A stretch of DNA of 64,000 nt, from contig NZ_FBYC01000004.1 of NCBI RefSeq assembly GCF_001517585.1, positions 930,001-994,000 on the forward strand, given 5' to 3'. Source of the stretch: Roseibaca calidilacus (lineage in GTDB: Bacteria; Pseudomonadota; Alphaproteobacteria; Rhodobacterales; Rhodobacteraceae). The position numbers and the translations under genes are program-made. The notes beneath the pieces are model-generated. The model ran no database searches. It saw nothing but the letters and a program-made list of their open reading frames with translations, and was not told the origin of the DNA. Of the stretch, positions 18,335 through 27,219 are shown in pieces; within the stretch, counting starts at the first letter, position 1, and each line of letters begins with the position of its first letter.

Positions 18335-19525
18335 ATGGCGCGCTCCCAGTTCGGGACAAAAACACAGTTTTCGCGGCCCGTGCGCCAGATCGTCTTGATG
18401 TGGCTGGTGATCGGTCTGGTGGCGCTGGGGTCCTATTTTGCCTATCCGCGCGTGTCGGGCATCTTTCTGGCCAATGTCTGGCTGAATGGTGTGATCTTCT
18501 TCGTCTTCGTCATAGGCGTGCTGGCGACCTTTTGGCAGGTGATTCAGCTTAACCGCTCGATTGTCTGGATCGAGGGGTTCGCTGCGGAACGTCCGGGGCA
18601 TGAAGCGACCGTGCCGCCGGGCTTGCTGGTGCCGCTTGCCGCGTTGCTGAGAGGCCGGGGCAGGGGGGCACAGATTGGGTCTGCATCGGCGCAATCCATA
18701 CTTGATTCCGTCGCCACACGGCTGGACGAGTTGCGTGATATCACCCGCTATATCATCAGCTTGCTGATTTTCCTTGGCCTATTGGGCACGTTCTACGGGT
18801 TGGCAACCACGGTCCCTGCCGTGGTCGACACCATCCGCTCGCTGGCCCCGGATGACAACCAGACCGGGATAGAGGTGTTTGCAAACCTCATGTCCGGGCT
18901 GGAAGCTCAATTGGGCGGGATGGGGACCGCGTTTTCCTCGTCGCTGTTGGGGCTGGCCGGGTCGCTGGTCGTGGGCTTGCTGGAACTCTTTGCAGGCCAT
19001 GGCCAGAACCGTTTTTACCGCCAGTTGGAAGAATGGATGTCCTCCATCACCCGGCTGGGCTTTGCCGGGGGGGATGTCGATCAGGGGCAGGAATTGGGCG
19101 CGATTGTCCAAGTGCTCGATTCCATGGCCGAACAGATGGAAGCCATGCGCCGCCAGCAGCTTCAGGCCGATACCGAGCGCGCCCAACTGGATCAGGCACT
19201 TGGCCTGCTGGTAGAGGCCATCGACCGGCTAGCCGGCAGTTCCTTGGGCACGGCCGACCCCGCGCTAGAGCGGATCGCCACCGCGCAAGAACAGATCCTT
19301 GGCTATTACCAAAGCGATGACGGGCAGGGCGGGCCGCATTCCGATGCCGAGATCCGCTTGCGCCTGCGCAACATAGATGGCCAGCTTTTGCGCATTTCAG
19401 AGGAATTGTCGGCCGGGCGGCTGGAAACCACCGCCGATCTGCGCTCTGACCTGTCGACCCTGACATTAGCTGTGCGGCAATTGTCGCGGTCGGGCTTTGG
19501 AGCGGCGCGCAAGGACGGGGCGTAG
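18335..19525 (+). CDS. MotA/TolQ/ExbB-type proton channel family protein
   Basis: A 396-residue inner-membrane protein. Hydrophobic helices lie at about residues 19-37, 46-68, 138-160 and 193-220, with the conserved channel region GGMGTAFSSSLLGLAGSLVVGLLE in the last. The C-terminal 150 residues are soluble and helical. MotA/ExbB proteins form a pentameric ring around a partner with a single membrane helix and use proton flow. The next gene, 2 bp away, encodes exactly such a partner with an OmpA domain. The pair probably builds an envelope-spanning motor or anchor; the process served is unknown. Confidence 0.85.
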   Translation: MARSQFGTKTQFSRPVRQIVLMWLVIGLVALGSYFAYPRVSGIFLANVWLNGVIFFVFVIGVLATFWQVIQLNRSIVWIEGFAAERPGHEATVPPGLLVPLAALLRGRGRGAQIGSASAQSILDSVATRLDELRDITRYIISLLIFLGLLGTFYGLATTVPAVVDTIRSLAPDDNQTGIEVFANLMSGLEAQLGGMGTAFSSSLLGLAGSLVVGLLELFAGHGQNRFYRQLEEWMSSITRLGFAGGDVDQGQELGAIVQVLDSMAEQMEAMRRQQLQADTERAQLDQALGLLVEAIDRLAGSSLGTADPALERIATAQEQILGYYQSDDGQGGPHSDAEIRLRLRNIDGQLLRISEELSAGRLETTADLRSDLSTLTLAVRQLSRSGFGAARKDGA

Positions 19526-19527
19526 CC

Positions 19528-21636
19528 ATGGGCTTGTCGCGCAGGGGCAACCAACGCGATGTCAGCGGCGCAATCTGGCCCGGTTTCGTCGATGCGATGA
19601 CGGCGCTTTTGCTGGTTCTGATGTTCGTGCTGTCCATTTTCATGATCGTGCAATTCGTTCTGCGGGACACGATCAGCGCGCAAGACACGCAGTTGCGGGG
19701 GCTTAGCGCCGAGGTTGCGGAACTGACCAATGCGCTTGGCCTGTCGCGCGACCGGGTTGGCGCATTGGAAGGGCAGGTCAGCGGGCTGCAAGATGACCTG
19801 AGCGGTGCCGAAGCGCAGATCGCCGCCCAGCTTGCCACCATTTCCGGCCTGAACCGTGATCTGGCCGCGCGCGACAGCGCCTTGGCAGAGGCCCGCACCC
19901 AGATCACCGATTTTGAAGCGCAGGTCGCAAGCCTGATCGCCGCGCGCGACACGGCTTTGGCAGAGGGCGCGGCGCTGAGTGCCGAACGCGACGACCTGGA
20001 AGCCGCGCAAAGCCGCCTGATCGATGAGCAAGAGGCGCTGCAACTGGCGCTTGCCAGTTTGCGCGACGAGTTGGACGCCGAAACCGAATCTGCCCGACTG
20101 GCCGCCGCGCGCGCCGACGCAATAGAAGCCGCGCTGGCAGAGGCGCAGGCACAGGCCGAAGCGCAGGAACTGTCGCTGGCCCAGCTTGCCGCAGAGCTGC
20201 AAACGGCCGAAGAATCGCAAGCGCAGTTGCAGGGCGAACGCGCGCGGCTAGAGGATTTGTTGGCGCAATCCTCTGCCACCGAAGAAGACCTGCAATCGCG
20301 CCTGACGGCAACGCTGGAGCGCTTGTCGCACGCCGAAACCACGGGCGAAGGTTTACGCGCCGAACTGGCCGAAGCCGAATCCGAATTGTCGCTGCAAGAA
20401 GCCGCGCGCGTTGCCGCATTGGCCCGCGCCGAGGAGTTGGCCCTAGAGCTTGCCGCGCGCGATGAGCGCCTGACAGAGGAAGAAGCCTTGCGCATTGCCG
20501 CACAAGCGCGGGCAGAGGAATTGGCCGCAGCGCAAGCGGACCGCGACGGCGCACAGGACGCGTTGCAAGCCCAGATCGACCGGCTGCGGTCCGATCTGTC
20601 AGAGGCCGAGCGCGCGCAACTGGCAGAGGCCGCCGCCGCGGAAACCCTGCGCAGGCAACTGGCCGAGGCCGAGGGCGCGCTGACCGAAGAAGAACGCGCG
20701 CGCTTGGCCGAGCTTGCCGCCGCCGAAGCCTTGCGCGAACGTCTGGCCGAAGCGGATGCGGAACTGACCGCCCTGACCCTGTCGCTGGAACAAGAACGCG
20801 CCCGCGCCGAAGAGACATTGACTCTTTTGGCCGCCGCGCGCGGGGCCGAGGACGATCTGCAAGCAGAGCTTGACCGCGAGATCAGCGAGCGCGAACGGGT
20901 TGCTGCGCTGTTGTCGATCGCGCGCGAGCAGATTGCAGAGCAGGATGCCGCAAGCACCGAAGATGCGCGCCGGATGGAAGCCCTGAACCAGCAGGTTTCG
21001 GCGCTGCGCGGGCAGGTCGGCGGGTTGCAAGACCTGCTGGGCGAAGCCCGCGCCCGCGCCGAGGCCAGCGACACCCAGATCGAAACGCTTGGCGCGGAAC
21101 TGAACTTGGCACTTGCGGAACTGGCCGCCGAGCAAAAGGCGCGCGCCGATCTGGAAGCGGAAGAACGCCGACGGTTGGAGCGTTTCCAGTCGGAATTCTT
21201 CGGGCGGTTGCGCGATCTGCTGGAAGGACGCGATGAAATTCAGGTGGTTGGGGACCGGTTCGTGTTCTCCTCCGAGGTTCTGTTCGAATTGGGATCGGCG
21301 GAATTGTCGAGTTCCGGCCAAGGGCAGATTGCCAATGTCGTGCGAATCTTGCGCGAAGTGTCGGATCGCATTCCGCCCGAAATCGACTGGATTTTGCGGG
21401 TGGATGGGCATACCGACAATCTGGCAGTGTCACCCGGTGCTGAATTTGCCGATAACTGGGAGTTGAGCCAAGCGCGGGCGCTGTCTGTGGTGCGTTTCAT
21501 GACCGAAGAGCTTGGCTTTCCGCCCGATCGGCTGGCGGCCACCGGGTTCGGGGAATACCGGCCTGTAAACACCGCCAACACGGCGGCTGCGCGCGCGCAA
21601 AACCGCCGGATTGAACTGAAACTGACCGAGCGATAG
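19528..21636 (+). CDS. Coiled-coil protein with C-terminal OmpA-like peptidoglycan-binding domain
   Basis: A 702-residue MotB/TolR-like partner of the preceding channel protein. It has one N-terminal helix, WPGFVDAMTALLLVLMFVLS, with an Asp near residue 22 in the position of the MotB proton-carrying Asp. Residues about 50-560 are an Ala/Glu-rich coiled coil built from repeated LAEAE and ALRE-type heptads. The C-terminal OmpA domain (about 575-702) contains VDGHTDNLAV and ends NRRIELKLTER. The coil is long enough to cross the periplasm. Its stop lies 42 bp before the target duplication of the composite transposon. Confidence 0.85.
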   Translation: MGLSRRGNQRDVSGAIWPGFVDAMTALLLVLMFVLSIFMIVQFVLRDTISAQDTQLRGLSAEVAELTNALGLSRDRVGALEGQVSGLQDDLSGAEAQIAAQLATISGLNRDLAARDSALAEARTQITDFEAQVASLIAARDTALAEGAALSAERDDLEAAQSRLIDEQEALQLALASLRDELDAETESARLAAARADAIEAALAEAQAQAEAQELSLAQLAAELQTAEESQAQLQGERARLEDLLAQSSATEEDLQSRLTATLERLSHAETTGEGLRAELAEAESELSLQEAARVAALARAEELALELAARDERLTEEEALRIAAQARAEELAAAQADRDGAQDALQAQIDRLRSDLSEAERAQLAEAAAAETLRRQLAEAEGALTEEERARLAELAAAEALRERLAEADAELTALTLSLEQERARAEETLTLLAAARGAEDDLQAELDREISERERVAALLSIAREQIAEQDAASTEDARRMEALNQQVSALRGQVGGLQDLLGEARARAEASDTQIETLGAELNLALAELAAEQKARADLEAEERRRLERFQSEFFGRLRDLLEGRDEIQVVGDRFVFSSEVLFELGSAELSSSGQGQIANVVRILREVSDRIPPEIDWILRVDGHTDNLAVSPGAEFADNWELSQARALSVVRFMTEELGFPPDRLAATGFGEYRPVNTANTAAARAQNRRIELKLTER

Positions 21637-21678
21637 GCAAAGCATTTCCGCGGGCCGCCGGCATTGGCTGTGCTCACA

Positions 21679-21683
21679 TATCC
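21679..21683. repeat. Left 5-bp target duplication of the composite element
   Basis: TATCC lies directly outside the left terminal repeat of the left Tn3 copy. The identical TATCC lies directly outside the right terminal repeat of the right copy (45590-45594). Tn3-family transposition gives 5-bp duplications. Confidence 0.85.
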
Positions 21684-21721
21684 GGGGTCTGATGCCGGAG
21701 AGTGCAGAATCCTACGCTAAG
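21684..21721 (+). repeat. 38-bp terminal inverted repeat, left copy outer end
   Basis: Starts GGGGTCTGATGCCGG and ends CCTACGCTAAG. It is the exact reverse complement of 25341-25378. The GGGG start and 38-bp length are typical of the Tn3 family. Confidence 0.95.
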
Positions 21722-22328
21722 CGGTGAGAACCCGTTTCCCGTAATCGCGCAGATTGCCGTTCGGGTCGACATATCGGTAGAGTGTGACCGGTTTGACCCC
21801 CAATTCCTTACAAAGTTCTGAAACCGATGTGTCGCGGCTGGCCATAGCGGCCTGCGCCATTCGCACCTGCGCTTTTGTCAGAGCAAATTTCCTTCCACCT
21901 TTCCGGCCGCGGGCGCGGGCGGCTTGTAACCCGGCCATTGTGCGTTCGCGTATCAACTCGCTTTCAAATTCGGCGAGAGCGGCAAAGATGCCGAATGAAA
22001 GCCGTCCTGCCGCAGTTGTTGTGTCAATCTGCGCCCCTTGCCCGGTTAGAACCTTGAGGCCGACGCCACGCTCGGACAGCATGCTGACGGTTTTAACAAG
22101 GTGGTGGAGGCTGCGCCCCAAGCGGTCGAGCTTCCACACGACCAGCACATCCCCCTCACGCAATGCCTTGAGGCAGTCCTCCAGACCGGATCGGTCATCC
22201 TTCTTGCCCGACGCCAGATCTGAGTAAATCTGTTCTTCTTCCACGCTCGCTGTGATCAAGGCATCCCGCTGCAGGTCTAGGGACTGGCTACCGTCGGCTT
22301 TTGAGACGCGGGCATAGCCGATCAGCAT
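21717..22328 (-). CDS. tnpR: Serine resolvase of the left Tn3 copy
   Basis: A 203-residue small serine recombinase. The N-terminus MLIGYARVSKADGSQSLDLQRDAL has the catalytic Ser in the YARVS motif. WKLDRLGRSLHHLV and AEFESELIRERTMAGL follow, and a C-terminal helix-turn-helix around SVSELCKELGVKPVTLYRY binds DNA. It resolves cointegrates at the res site next to it. Its last codons reach into the terminal repeat. It is identical to the resolvase of the right copy. Confidence 0.95.
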   Translation of the reverse strand: MLIGYARVSKADGSQSLDLQRDALITASVEEEQIYSDLASGKKDDRSGLEDCLKALREGDVLVVWKLDRLGRSLHHLVKTVSMLSERGVGLKVLTGQGAQIDTTTAAGRLSFGIFAALAEFESELIRERTMAGLQAARARGRKGGRKFALTKAQVRMAQAAMASRDTSVSELCKELGVKPVTLYRYVDPNGNLRDYGKRVLTA

Positions 22329-22448
22329 GTTTCACAAACGTTCGTTTGAGGTGTTCTGAAAAGAAGCATGCTTTCAGCCATCAAAACAATTCCTTATTCA
22401 GTATCTTAATCATCAATAAACAAACCATTATAAGAAAGCAAAAGATAC
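22329..22448. promoter_or_regulatory. Divergent control region and putative res site, left copy
   Basis: The 120-bp A/T-rich gap between divergent tnpR and tnpA is where Tn3 elements carry res and both promoters. It includes the palindrome CAAACG-tt-CGTTTG at about 22333-22346, a likely resolvase subsite. The same sequence is present in the right copy. Confidence 0.6.
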
Positions 22449-25331
22449 ATGGCGCATCGTACCGTCCTGACCGAGCGGCAGCGCTCAGCACTTTTTGACC
22501 TTCCGACTGATCGAACCGTGATGCTGCGTCATTACACTTTGGCGGACGACGACTTGGAAATCATCCGCGCCCGTCGCCGCCCACACAATCGTTTCGGCTT
22601 TGCTCTCCAGCTTTGTGCGTTGCGCTACCCCGGTCGCTTGCTAACTCCGGGTGAGGTCATTCCACTGGAAGTCACGCGTTTTCTGGCGGCGCAACTTGGG
22701 CTGAAAGCGGACGATCTGGCGGGATATGCAAGCCGGGAAGAAACGCGCCACGAACACCTGGCTGCCCTGCGGGATCTTTATGACTACAAGATGTTCACTG
22801 GCCGAGGGTCGCGCGACCTGAAGGTCTGGATTGAGAACGAAGCCGAAACCGCCCGGTCGAACGAGGATTTGGCGCGGCGGTTCGTAGAGCAATGCCGGGC
22901 GACCCAGACCATCCTACCTGGGATCACGGTTATCGAACGGCTTTGCGCGGACGCACTTGTTGCTGCCGAGCGACGGATCGATGCGCGAATTGCTGACCGG
23001 CTGGATGATAAGACACGCAGCCGACTTGATGCCCTGCTGACGGAAACCGCAGACAGCTCCGTCACCCGCTTCGTCTGGCTCCGCCAGTTTGAGGTGGGTC
23101 AGAACTCAGCCGACATGAACCGCCTACTTGACCGGCTGGAATTCTTGCAGAGCATACCCGTGGAAAGATCTATTCTTGTCGGTGTGCCAGCCCACCGTAT
23201 CGCGCGCCTCCGACGGCAAGGGGAACGGTATTTCGCCGGTGATCTGCGGGATATTTCAGGTGATCGTCGCCTTGCCATCCTCGCGGTCTGCGCTTTGGAA
23301 TGGCGCAGCGCCATAGCAGACGCAGTGGTTGAGACCCACGATCGTATTGTCGGAAAGACGTGGCGGGAAGCAAAGCGTGCATGCGATGCTCGGGCAGATG
23401 ACGCCAAGGCTGCTTTGAAAGACACCTTGCAGGGCTTCTCAAATTTTGGATCAGCTCTGCTGGAAGCACATGAAGATCAGGCCTCCCTGATGGAGGCCGT
23501 CCAAAACGCCGGAGGCTGGGCATCGCTGAGGGGGCTTGTTTCCACCGCCGCCCAACTGACCGACACATTGGCGGCTGATCCACTGGCACATGTTGTTCAT
23601 GGGTATCATCGTTTCCGACGCTACGCGCCGCGCATGCTCCGGGCGCTCGATATTCAGGCAGCCCCGGTGGCCGAACCGTTGTTGGCAGCTGCCAGCATCA
23701 TCGCGGGTACGGAAACGACGACTACCCGGCCACTGACCTTTCTGCGCCGGGCTTCGAAATGGCATCGACACTTGAATCACGACGATGGGAACCGGCTTTG
23801 GGAGGTGGCGGTCCTGTGCCACCTGCGCGACGCGTTCCGTGCCGGCGACATCTGGCTCGCACATTCCCGCCGGTATGGCGATCTCAAAGACGCGCTGGTT
23901 CCCGCCGAAGTCGCCAGGGCCACGCCAAAACTGGCCATGCCATTCGAACCGGAAATCTGGCTGGCAGATCGTAAATCTCGTTTGGCTGACAGCTTGCAGC
24001 TACTGGCCCGCGCCGCCAGGGCCGGTGCCATTCCGGGAGGCTCCATCGAAGACGGCGTGCTCAAGATCGACCGCTTGACTGCCGCTGTCCCTGAAGAGGC
24101 CGATGCCATGGTGCTCGATCTTTACAAACGCCTGCCAGAGATCAGGATCACCGACCTGCTGCTCGAAGTGGATGACGCGATCGGCTTTACCGAGGCCTTC
24201 ACCCATCTGCGCACGGGCGTCCCATGCAAAGACAGGGTCGGCATGTTGAACGTGCTTCTGGCTGAAGGACTTAACCTTGGCCTCAGCAAAATGGCCGGGG
24301 CCACAAACACCCACGACTATTTCCAACTGTCGCGCTTGTCGCGGTGGCATGTCGAAAGCGAGGCGATGGCGCGCGCCTTGGCAATAGTGATCGAAGGCCA
24401 ATCCGCCTTGCCAATGGCCCGGTTTTGGGGCGGTGGCACCAGCGCGTCCAGTGATGGGCAATTCTTCCCCACCACGCGCCAGGGCGAAGCGATGAACCTG
24501 ATCAACGCCAAATACGGCCATGAACCCGGTTTGAAAGCCTACACCCATGTCTCCGACCAGTTCGGCCCCTTCGCCACCCAGACCATCCCGGCCACGGTGA
24601 ACGAGGCCCCCTTACATCCTGGACGGCCTGTTGATGACAGACGCAGGCCAGAAAATACGCGAACAGTATGCCGACACGGGCGGCTTCACCGACCACGTCT
24701 TCGCCGTCACCGCCCTTCTGGGCTTTCAGTTCATCCCCCGCATCCGGGATCTGCCTTCCAAGCGCCTTTACCTCTTCGATCCGGCATCCTGCCCAAAAGA
24801 ACTGAAGGGCCTGATCGGCGGCAAGGTCAGGGAACCCGTCATCAGCTCAAACTGGCCAGATATACTGCGCAGCGCGGCCACGATGGTGGCGGGCGCAATG
24901 GCCCCAAGCCAACTCTTGCGGAAGTTTGCATCCTATCCCCGACAGCATGAACTAGCGGTCGCATTGCGCGAAATCGGCCGGATCGAACGGACGCTCTTTA
25001 TCATCGATTGGCTGCTGGATGCCGATATGCAACGCCGTGCCCAAATCGGCCTGAATAAGGGCGAAGCGCATCATGCGCTGAAAAACGCCCTGCGCATTGG
25101 GCGCCAAGGTGAAATCCGTGATCGAACAGCCCAAGGCCAGCACTTCCGAATGGCCGGGCTGAACCTCCTCGCTGCCATCATCATTTACTGGAACACAAAC
25201 ATCTCGGTCACGCTGTCGATAGTCGCCACAGTGATGGTTTGGACTGCTCAGCAAACCTTCTGGCGCATATCTCACCCCTCGGGTGGGCGCACATCCTTCT
25301 CACCGGCGAATACAGGTGGCCCAAAAGATGA
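22449..25331 (+). pseudogene. tnpA: Tn3-family transposase, left copy, two frameshifts
   Basis: Encodes a Tn3-type DDE transposase of about 960 residues if repaired, starting MAHRTVLTERQRSALFDL. The frame breaks at a run of five C at 24607-24611: the family sequence VNEAP-YILDGLL is only read after a +1 shift. A second break near 25196 is a missing C compared with the right copy, which destroys the conserved ending HLSPLGW-type (HISPLGWAHILLTGEY in the right copy). Unless both are bypassed, this copy makes an 833-residue truncated product with an unrelated tail. It could still be mobilised in trans. Confidence 0.88.
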
Positions 25332-25340
25332 CCAAACGGC

Positions 25341-25378
25341 CTTAGCGTAGGATTCTGCACTCTCCGGCATCAGACCCC
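25341..25378 (-). repeat. 38-bp terminal inverted repeat, left copy inner end
   Basis: Reverse complement of 21684-21721. It fuses directly to a carbamate kinase remnant at 25378, so it provides the first codon of the remaining frame. Confidence 0.95.
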
Positions 25379-25632
25379 TGACAGATGTCGAAGCCGTTTT
25401 CCGTGATTGGGGTGGACCGGATCAGACCGCCATCGCAACCATCACGCCGGCAGCCCTTGACAAAATGACCTTTGCAGCTGGGTCCATGGCCCCCAAGATT
25501 GGTGCAGCCTGCGATTTCATTCGCGCGGGCGGCAGAATAGCGGGGATCGGTCGCCTGCAAGATGCGCGCGCGATTGTCGAGGGACAGGCAGGAACGCAGG
25601 TGCGCGCCGATCAGTTGGGGCTACCCGCCTGA
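25378..25632 (+). pseudogene. Carbamate kinase, C-terminal remnant
   Basis: The open frame directly after the transposon end reads LTDVEAVFRDWGGPDQTAI, then FAAGSMAPKIGAACDFI and AIVEGQAGTQV, the C-terminal 84 residues of an ArcC-type carbamate kinase of about 310 residues. The N-terminal two thirds, with the ATP- and carbamate-binding residues, are absent. The enzyme makes ATP from carbamoyl phosphate in the arginine deiminase pathway. The truncation at the terminal repeat shows that the transposon inserted into, or deleted part of, this gene in an earlier location. Confidence 0.85.
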
Positions 25633-25672
25633 ATTTTGCCCCACGCCATTGACCAGCGAGAAAGGACAGCCC

Positions 25673-26206
25673 ATGCCGCGCCTGCCAAACACGCCCACCC
25701 CGCAGGTTCTGCCGGGCAGGCTTGCGGATTGGCGGCGCGCGCTGTCGCGCCATTACAAGCGGCTGGGCCATGCGTCACGCCAAAGCCGCTTCATGGTCGA
25801 TTTGCCCGATAAAGCGCTGCAAATCGTGGCGGACCGCGCCCGCCCGGACATCGTCCTTGGCATCTCGGCAGAGGGGCGGACTGTCGGGGTGCTGGAACTG
25901 TTCAAAGGCCGCGATGGGCATGCGGAGATCGGAATCTCCGTTGAAGATACCTTTCAAGGCAAGGGCTATGGCAAGGCTCTTTTTTTGGATGGGTTGGCCG
26001 CGGCGAGCAAGCTTGGGGTGCGCACAGCGGATCTTTATTTTGCCAGTGAAAACCATGGTATCCGCAGTCTTGTTCACAGTGCCGGTGGCCAGACCCAGCA
26101 ATGCGGCGCTGAATGCGAAGCCCATATCGATATTGGGCATTTCACGGACGGCTTGGTAGATACGCATGATCCCGGCATACCCAGACCGACCCGTCTTCAT
26201 CACTGA
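25673..26206 (+). CDS. GNAT family N-acetyltransferase
   Basis: A 177-residue protein with the GNAT acetyl-CoA core. Key parts are VGVLELFKGRDGHAEIGISV (beta strands), then EDTFQGKGYGKALFLDGLA, which contains the Q-G-K-G-Y-G acetyl-CoA loop near residue 100. ATG 25673 follows GAGAAAGGA at good spacing; the frame upstream overlaps the kinase remnant and is not used. The last 25 residues look unrelated to the fold and the C-terminus may be altered. The substrate is unknown. It probably belonged to the same arginine/anaerobic locus as the carbamate kinase remnant just upstream. Confidence 0.8.
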   Translation: MPRLPNTPTPQVLPGRLADWRRALSRHYKRLGHASRQSRFMVDLPDKALQIVADRARPDIVLGISAEGRTVGVLELFKGRDGHAEIGISVEDTFQGKGYGKALFLDGLAAASKLGVRTADLYFASENHGIRSLVHSAGGQTQQCGAECEAHIDIGHFTDGLVDTHDPGIPRPTRLHH

Positions 26207-26381
26207 CTTGACTGCAGAAAGCTACGAAAAAGGGCGCGTTTGCGGTGGATAGAGAGCTCGTTATGCCCCGGCAGATAACGTAGATCAGCAAGCCCGAGGA
26301 AGAGCCATGCCATGATGATTTCGGTTTTGTGCTTTGGTCTTGCAGCACCTGTCAGACAGCACAATCAGAGGATCATGTAAC

Positions 26382-27023
26382 ATGAACTATCACGCAAGAA
26401 TGCTGGCAACGGGCGCTTTGAGCGTTGCGACTCTCATGGGCTGCACCAATATGGACGGCACGGCAAACCAGCCTGGCACCGGCGCAGTGATCGGCGGGCT
26501 GACCGGGGCTGCGGCAGGACAGATCATCGGCGGTAATACCGGTGCGACGGTGATCGGCGGTGCACTCGGCGCGGCCTTGGGTGGCGTGATTGGCACACAG
26601 ATGGCCGCACAAGAGCGCGAGCTGCGCCAGTCGCTGGCGGGCACTGGAGCTTCGATCACGAACACCGGCAGCGACTTACGGGTCGTCTTGCCCGAAGCCG
26701 TTACGTTCCGCACCGGGTCTTCGGTCGTCGAGTCCGGGTTCCAACCTGCTCTGGCGCAGGTTTCACAAAGCCTGAGCCGTCACCCGAATTCCAGCGTCCG
26801 AGTGGTTGGACATACCGATACCGTCGGATCGGCGGCGCTGAATAACCAGCTGAGCCAAGACAGGGCCTTGGCCGTGGCGCGGGTTCTGATCCGCAATGGC
26901 ACCAACGCAAACCGGATCGTGGTGTCGGGACGCGGGTTCTACGAGCCGATCGCTTCGAACAACACCGTGGAAGGTCGTGCAGAAAACCGCCGGGTCGAAA
27001 TCGTGATTACACCGACCGGCTAA
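26382..27023 (+). CDS. OmpA family lipoprotein with glycine-zipper domain
   Basis: A 213-residue outer-membrane lipoprotein. The lipobox ends LMGC with the acylated Cys21. A Gly-rich hydrophobic zipper follows at residues about 38-70 (GAVIGGLTGAAAGQIIGG), then an OmpA-like peptidoglycan-binding domain with VVGHTDTVGSAALN and final GRAENRRVEIVI. The start at 26382 is chosen because it gives the lipoprotein signal. It should anchor the outer membrane to the cell wall. IS66 is inserted 93 bp after its stop. It is cargo of the composite element. Confidence 0.88.
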   Translation: MNYHARMLATGALSVATLMGCTNMDGTANQPGTGAVIGGLTGAAAGQIIGGNTGATVIGGALGAALGGVIGTQMAAQERELRQSLAGTGASITNTGSDLRVVLPEAVTFRTGSSVVESGFQPALAQVSQSLSRHPNSSVRVVGHTDTVGSAALNNQLSQDRALAVARVLIRNGTNANRIVVSGRGFYEPIASNNTVEGRAENRRVEIVITPTG

Positions 27024-27108
27024 CACGATTTGCGCATGACATCTTTTGAAACGGGCAAGGGCGGCACCTTTGCCCGTTTCATTTTGGCAAAACGTGAATC
27101 CAAAAAGA

Positions 27109-27116
27109 AATCAACC
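27109..27116. repeat. IS66 target duplication, left
   Basis: AATCAACC, identical to 29852-29859, marks the insertion of IS66 into the island. Confidence 0.9.
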
Positions 27117-27219
27117 GCAAGCGGCGGCTACGCCCCATTGGTTCCGGGCTTGCGCTTTGGTGAGATGGTGCGGATCGGAGGGCGCGCAGTAGCTCATAAT
27201 GTACTACGCAACGAGTTCC

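Larger units (their letters stand above)
21684..25378 (+). mobile_element. Tn3-family transposon, left copy
   Basis: A 3695-bp unit bounded by 38-bp inverted repeats. It carries a resolvase gene pointing outward and a transposase gene pointing inward, with a shared control/res region between. It is one base shorter than the right copy because of a deleted C near 25196. Every other coding stretch I compared is the same in both copies. Confidence 0.92.

Noticed and set aside
18335-21636. Zorya-type defence (ZorA/ZorB-like pair)
   Set aside because: The MotA-type and OmpA-type partners match in outline, but no helicase or nuclease gene (ZorC/D/E-like) adjoins; the next genes are a terminator-flanked DUF2852 protein and a transposon. 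Pairs of this type are common household genes in alphaproteobacteria.
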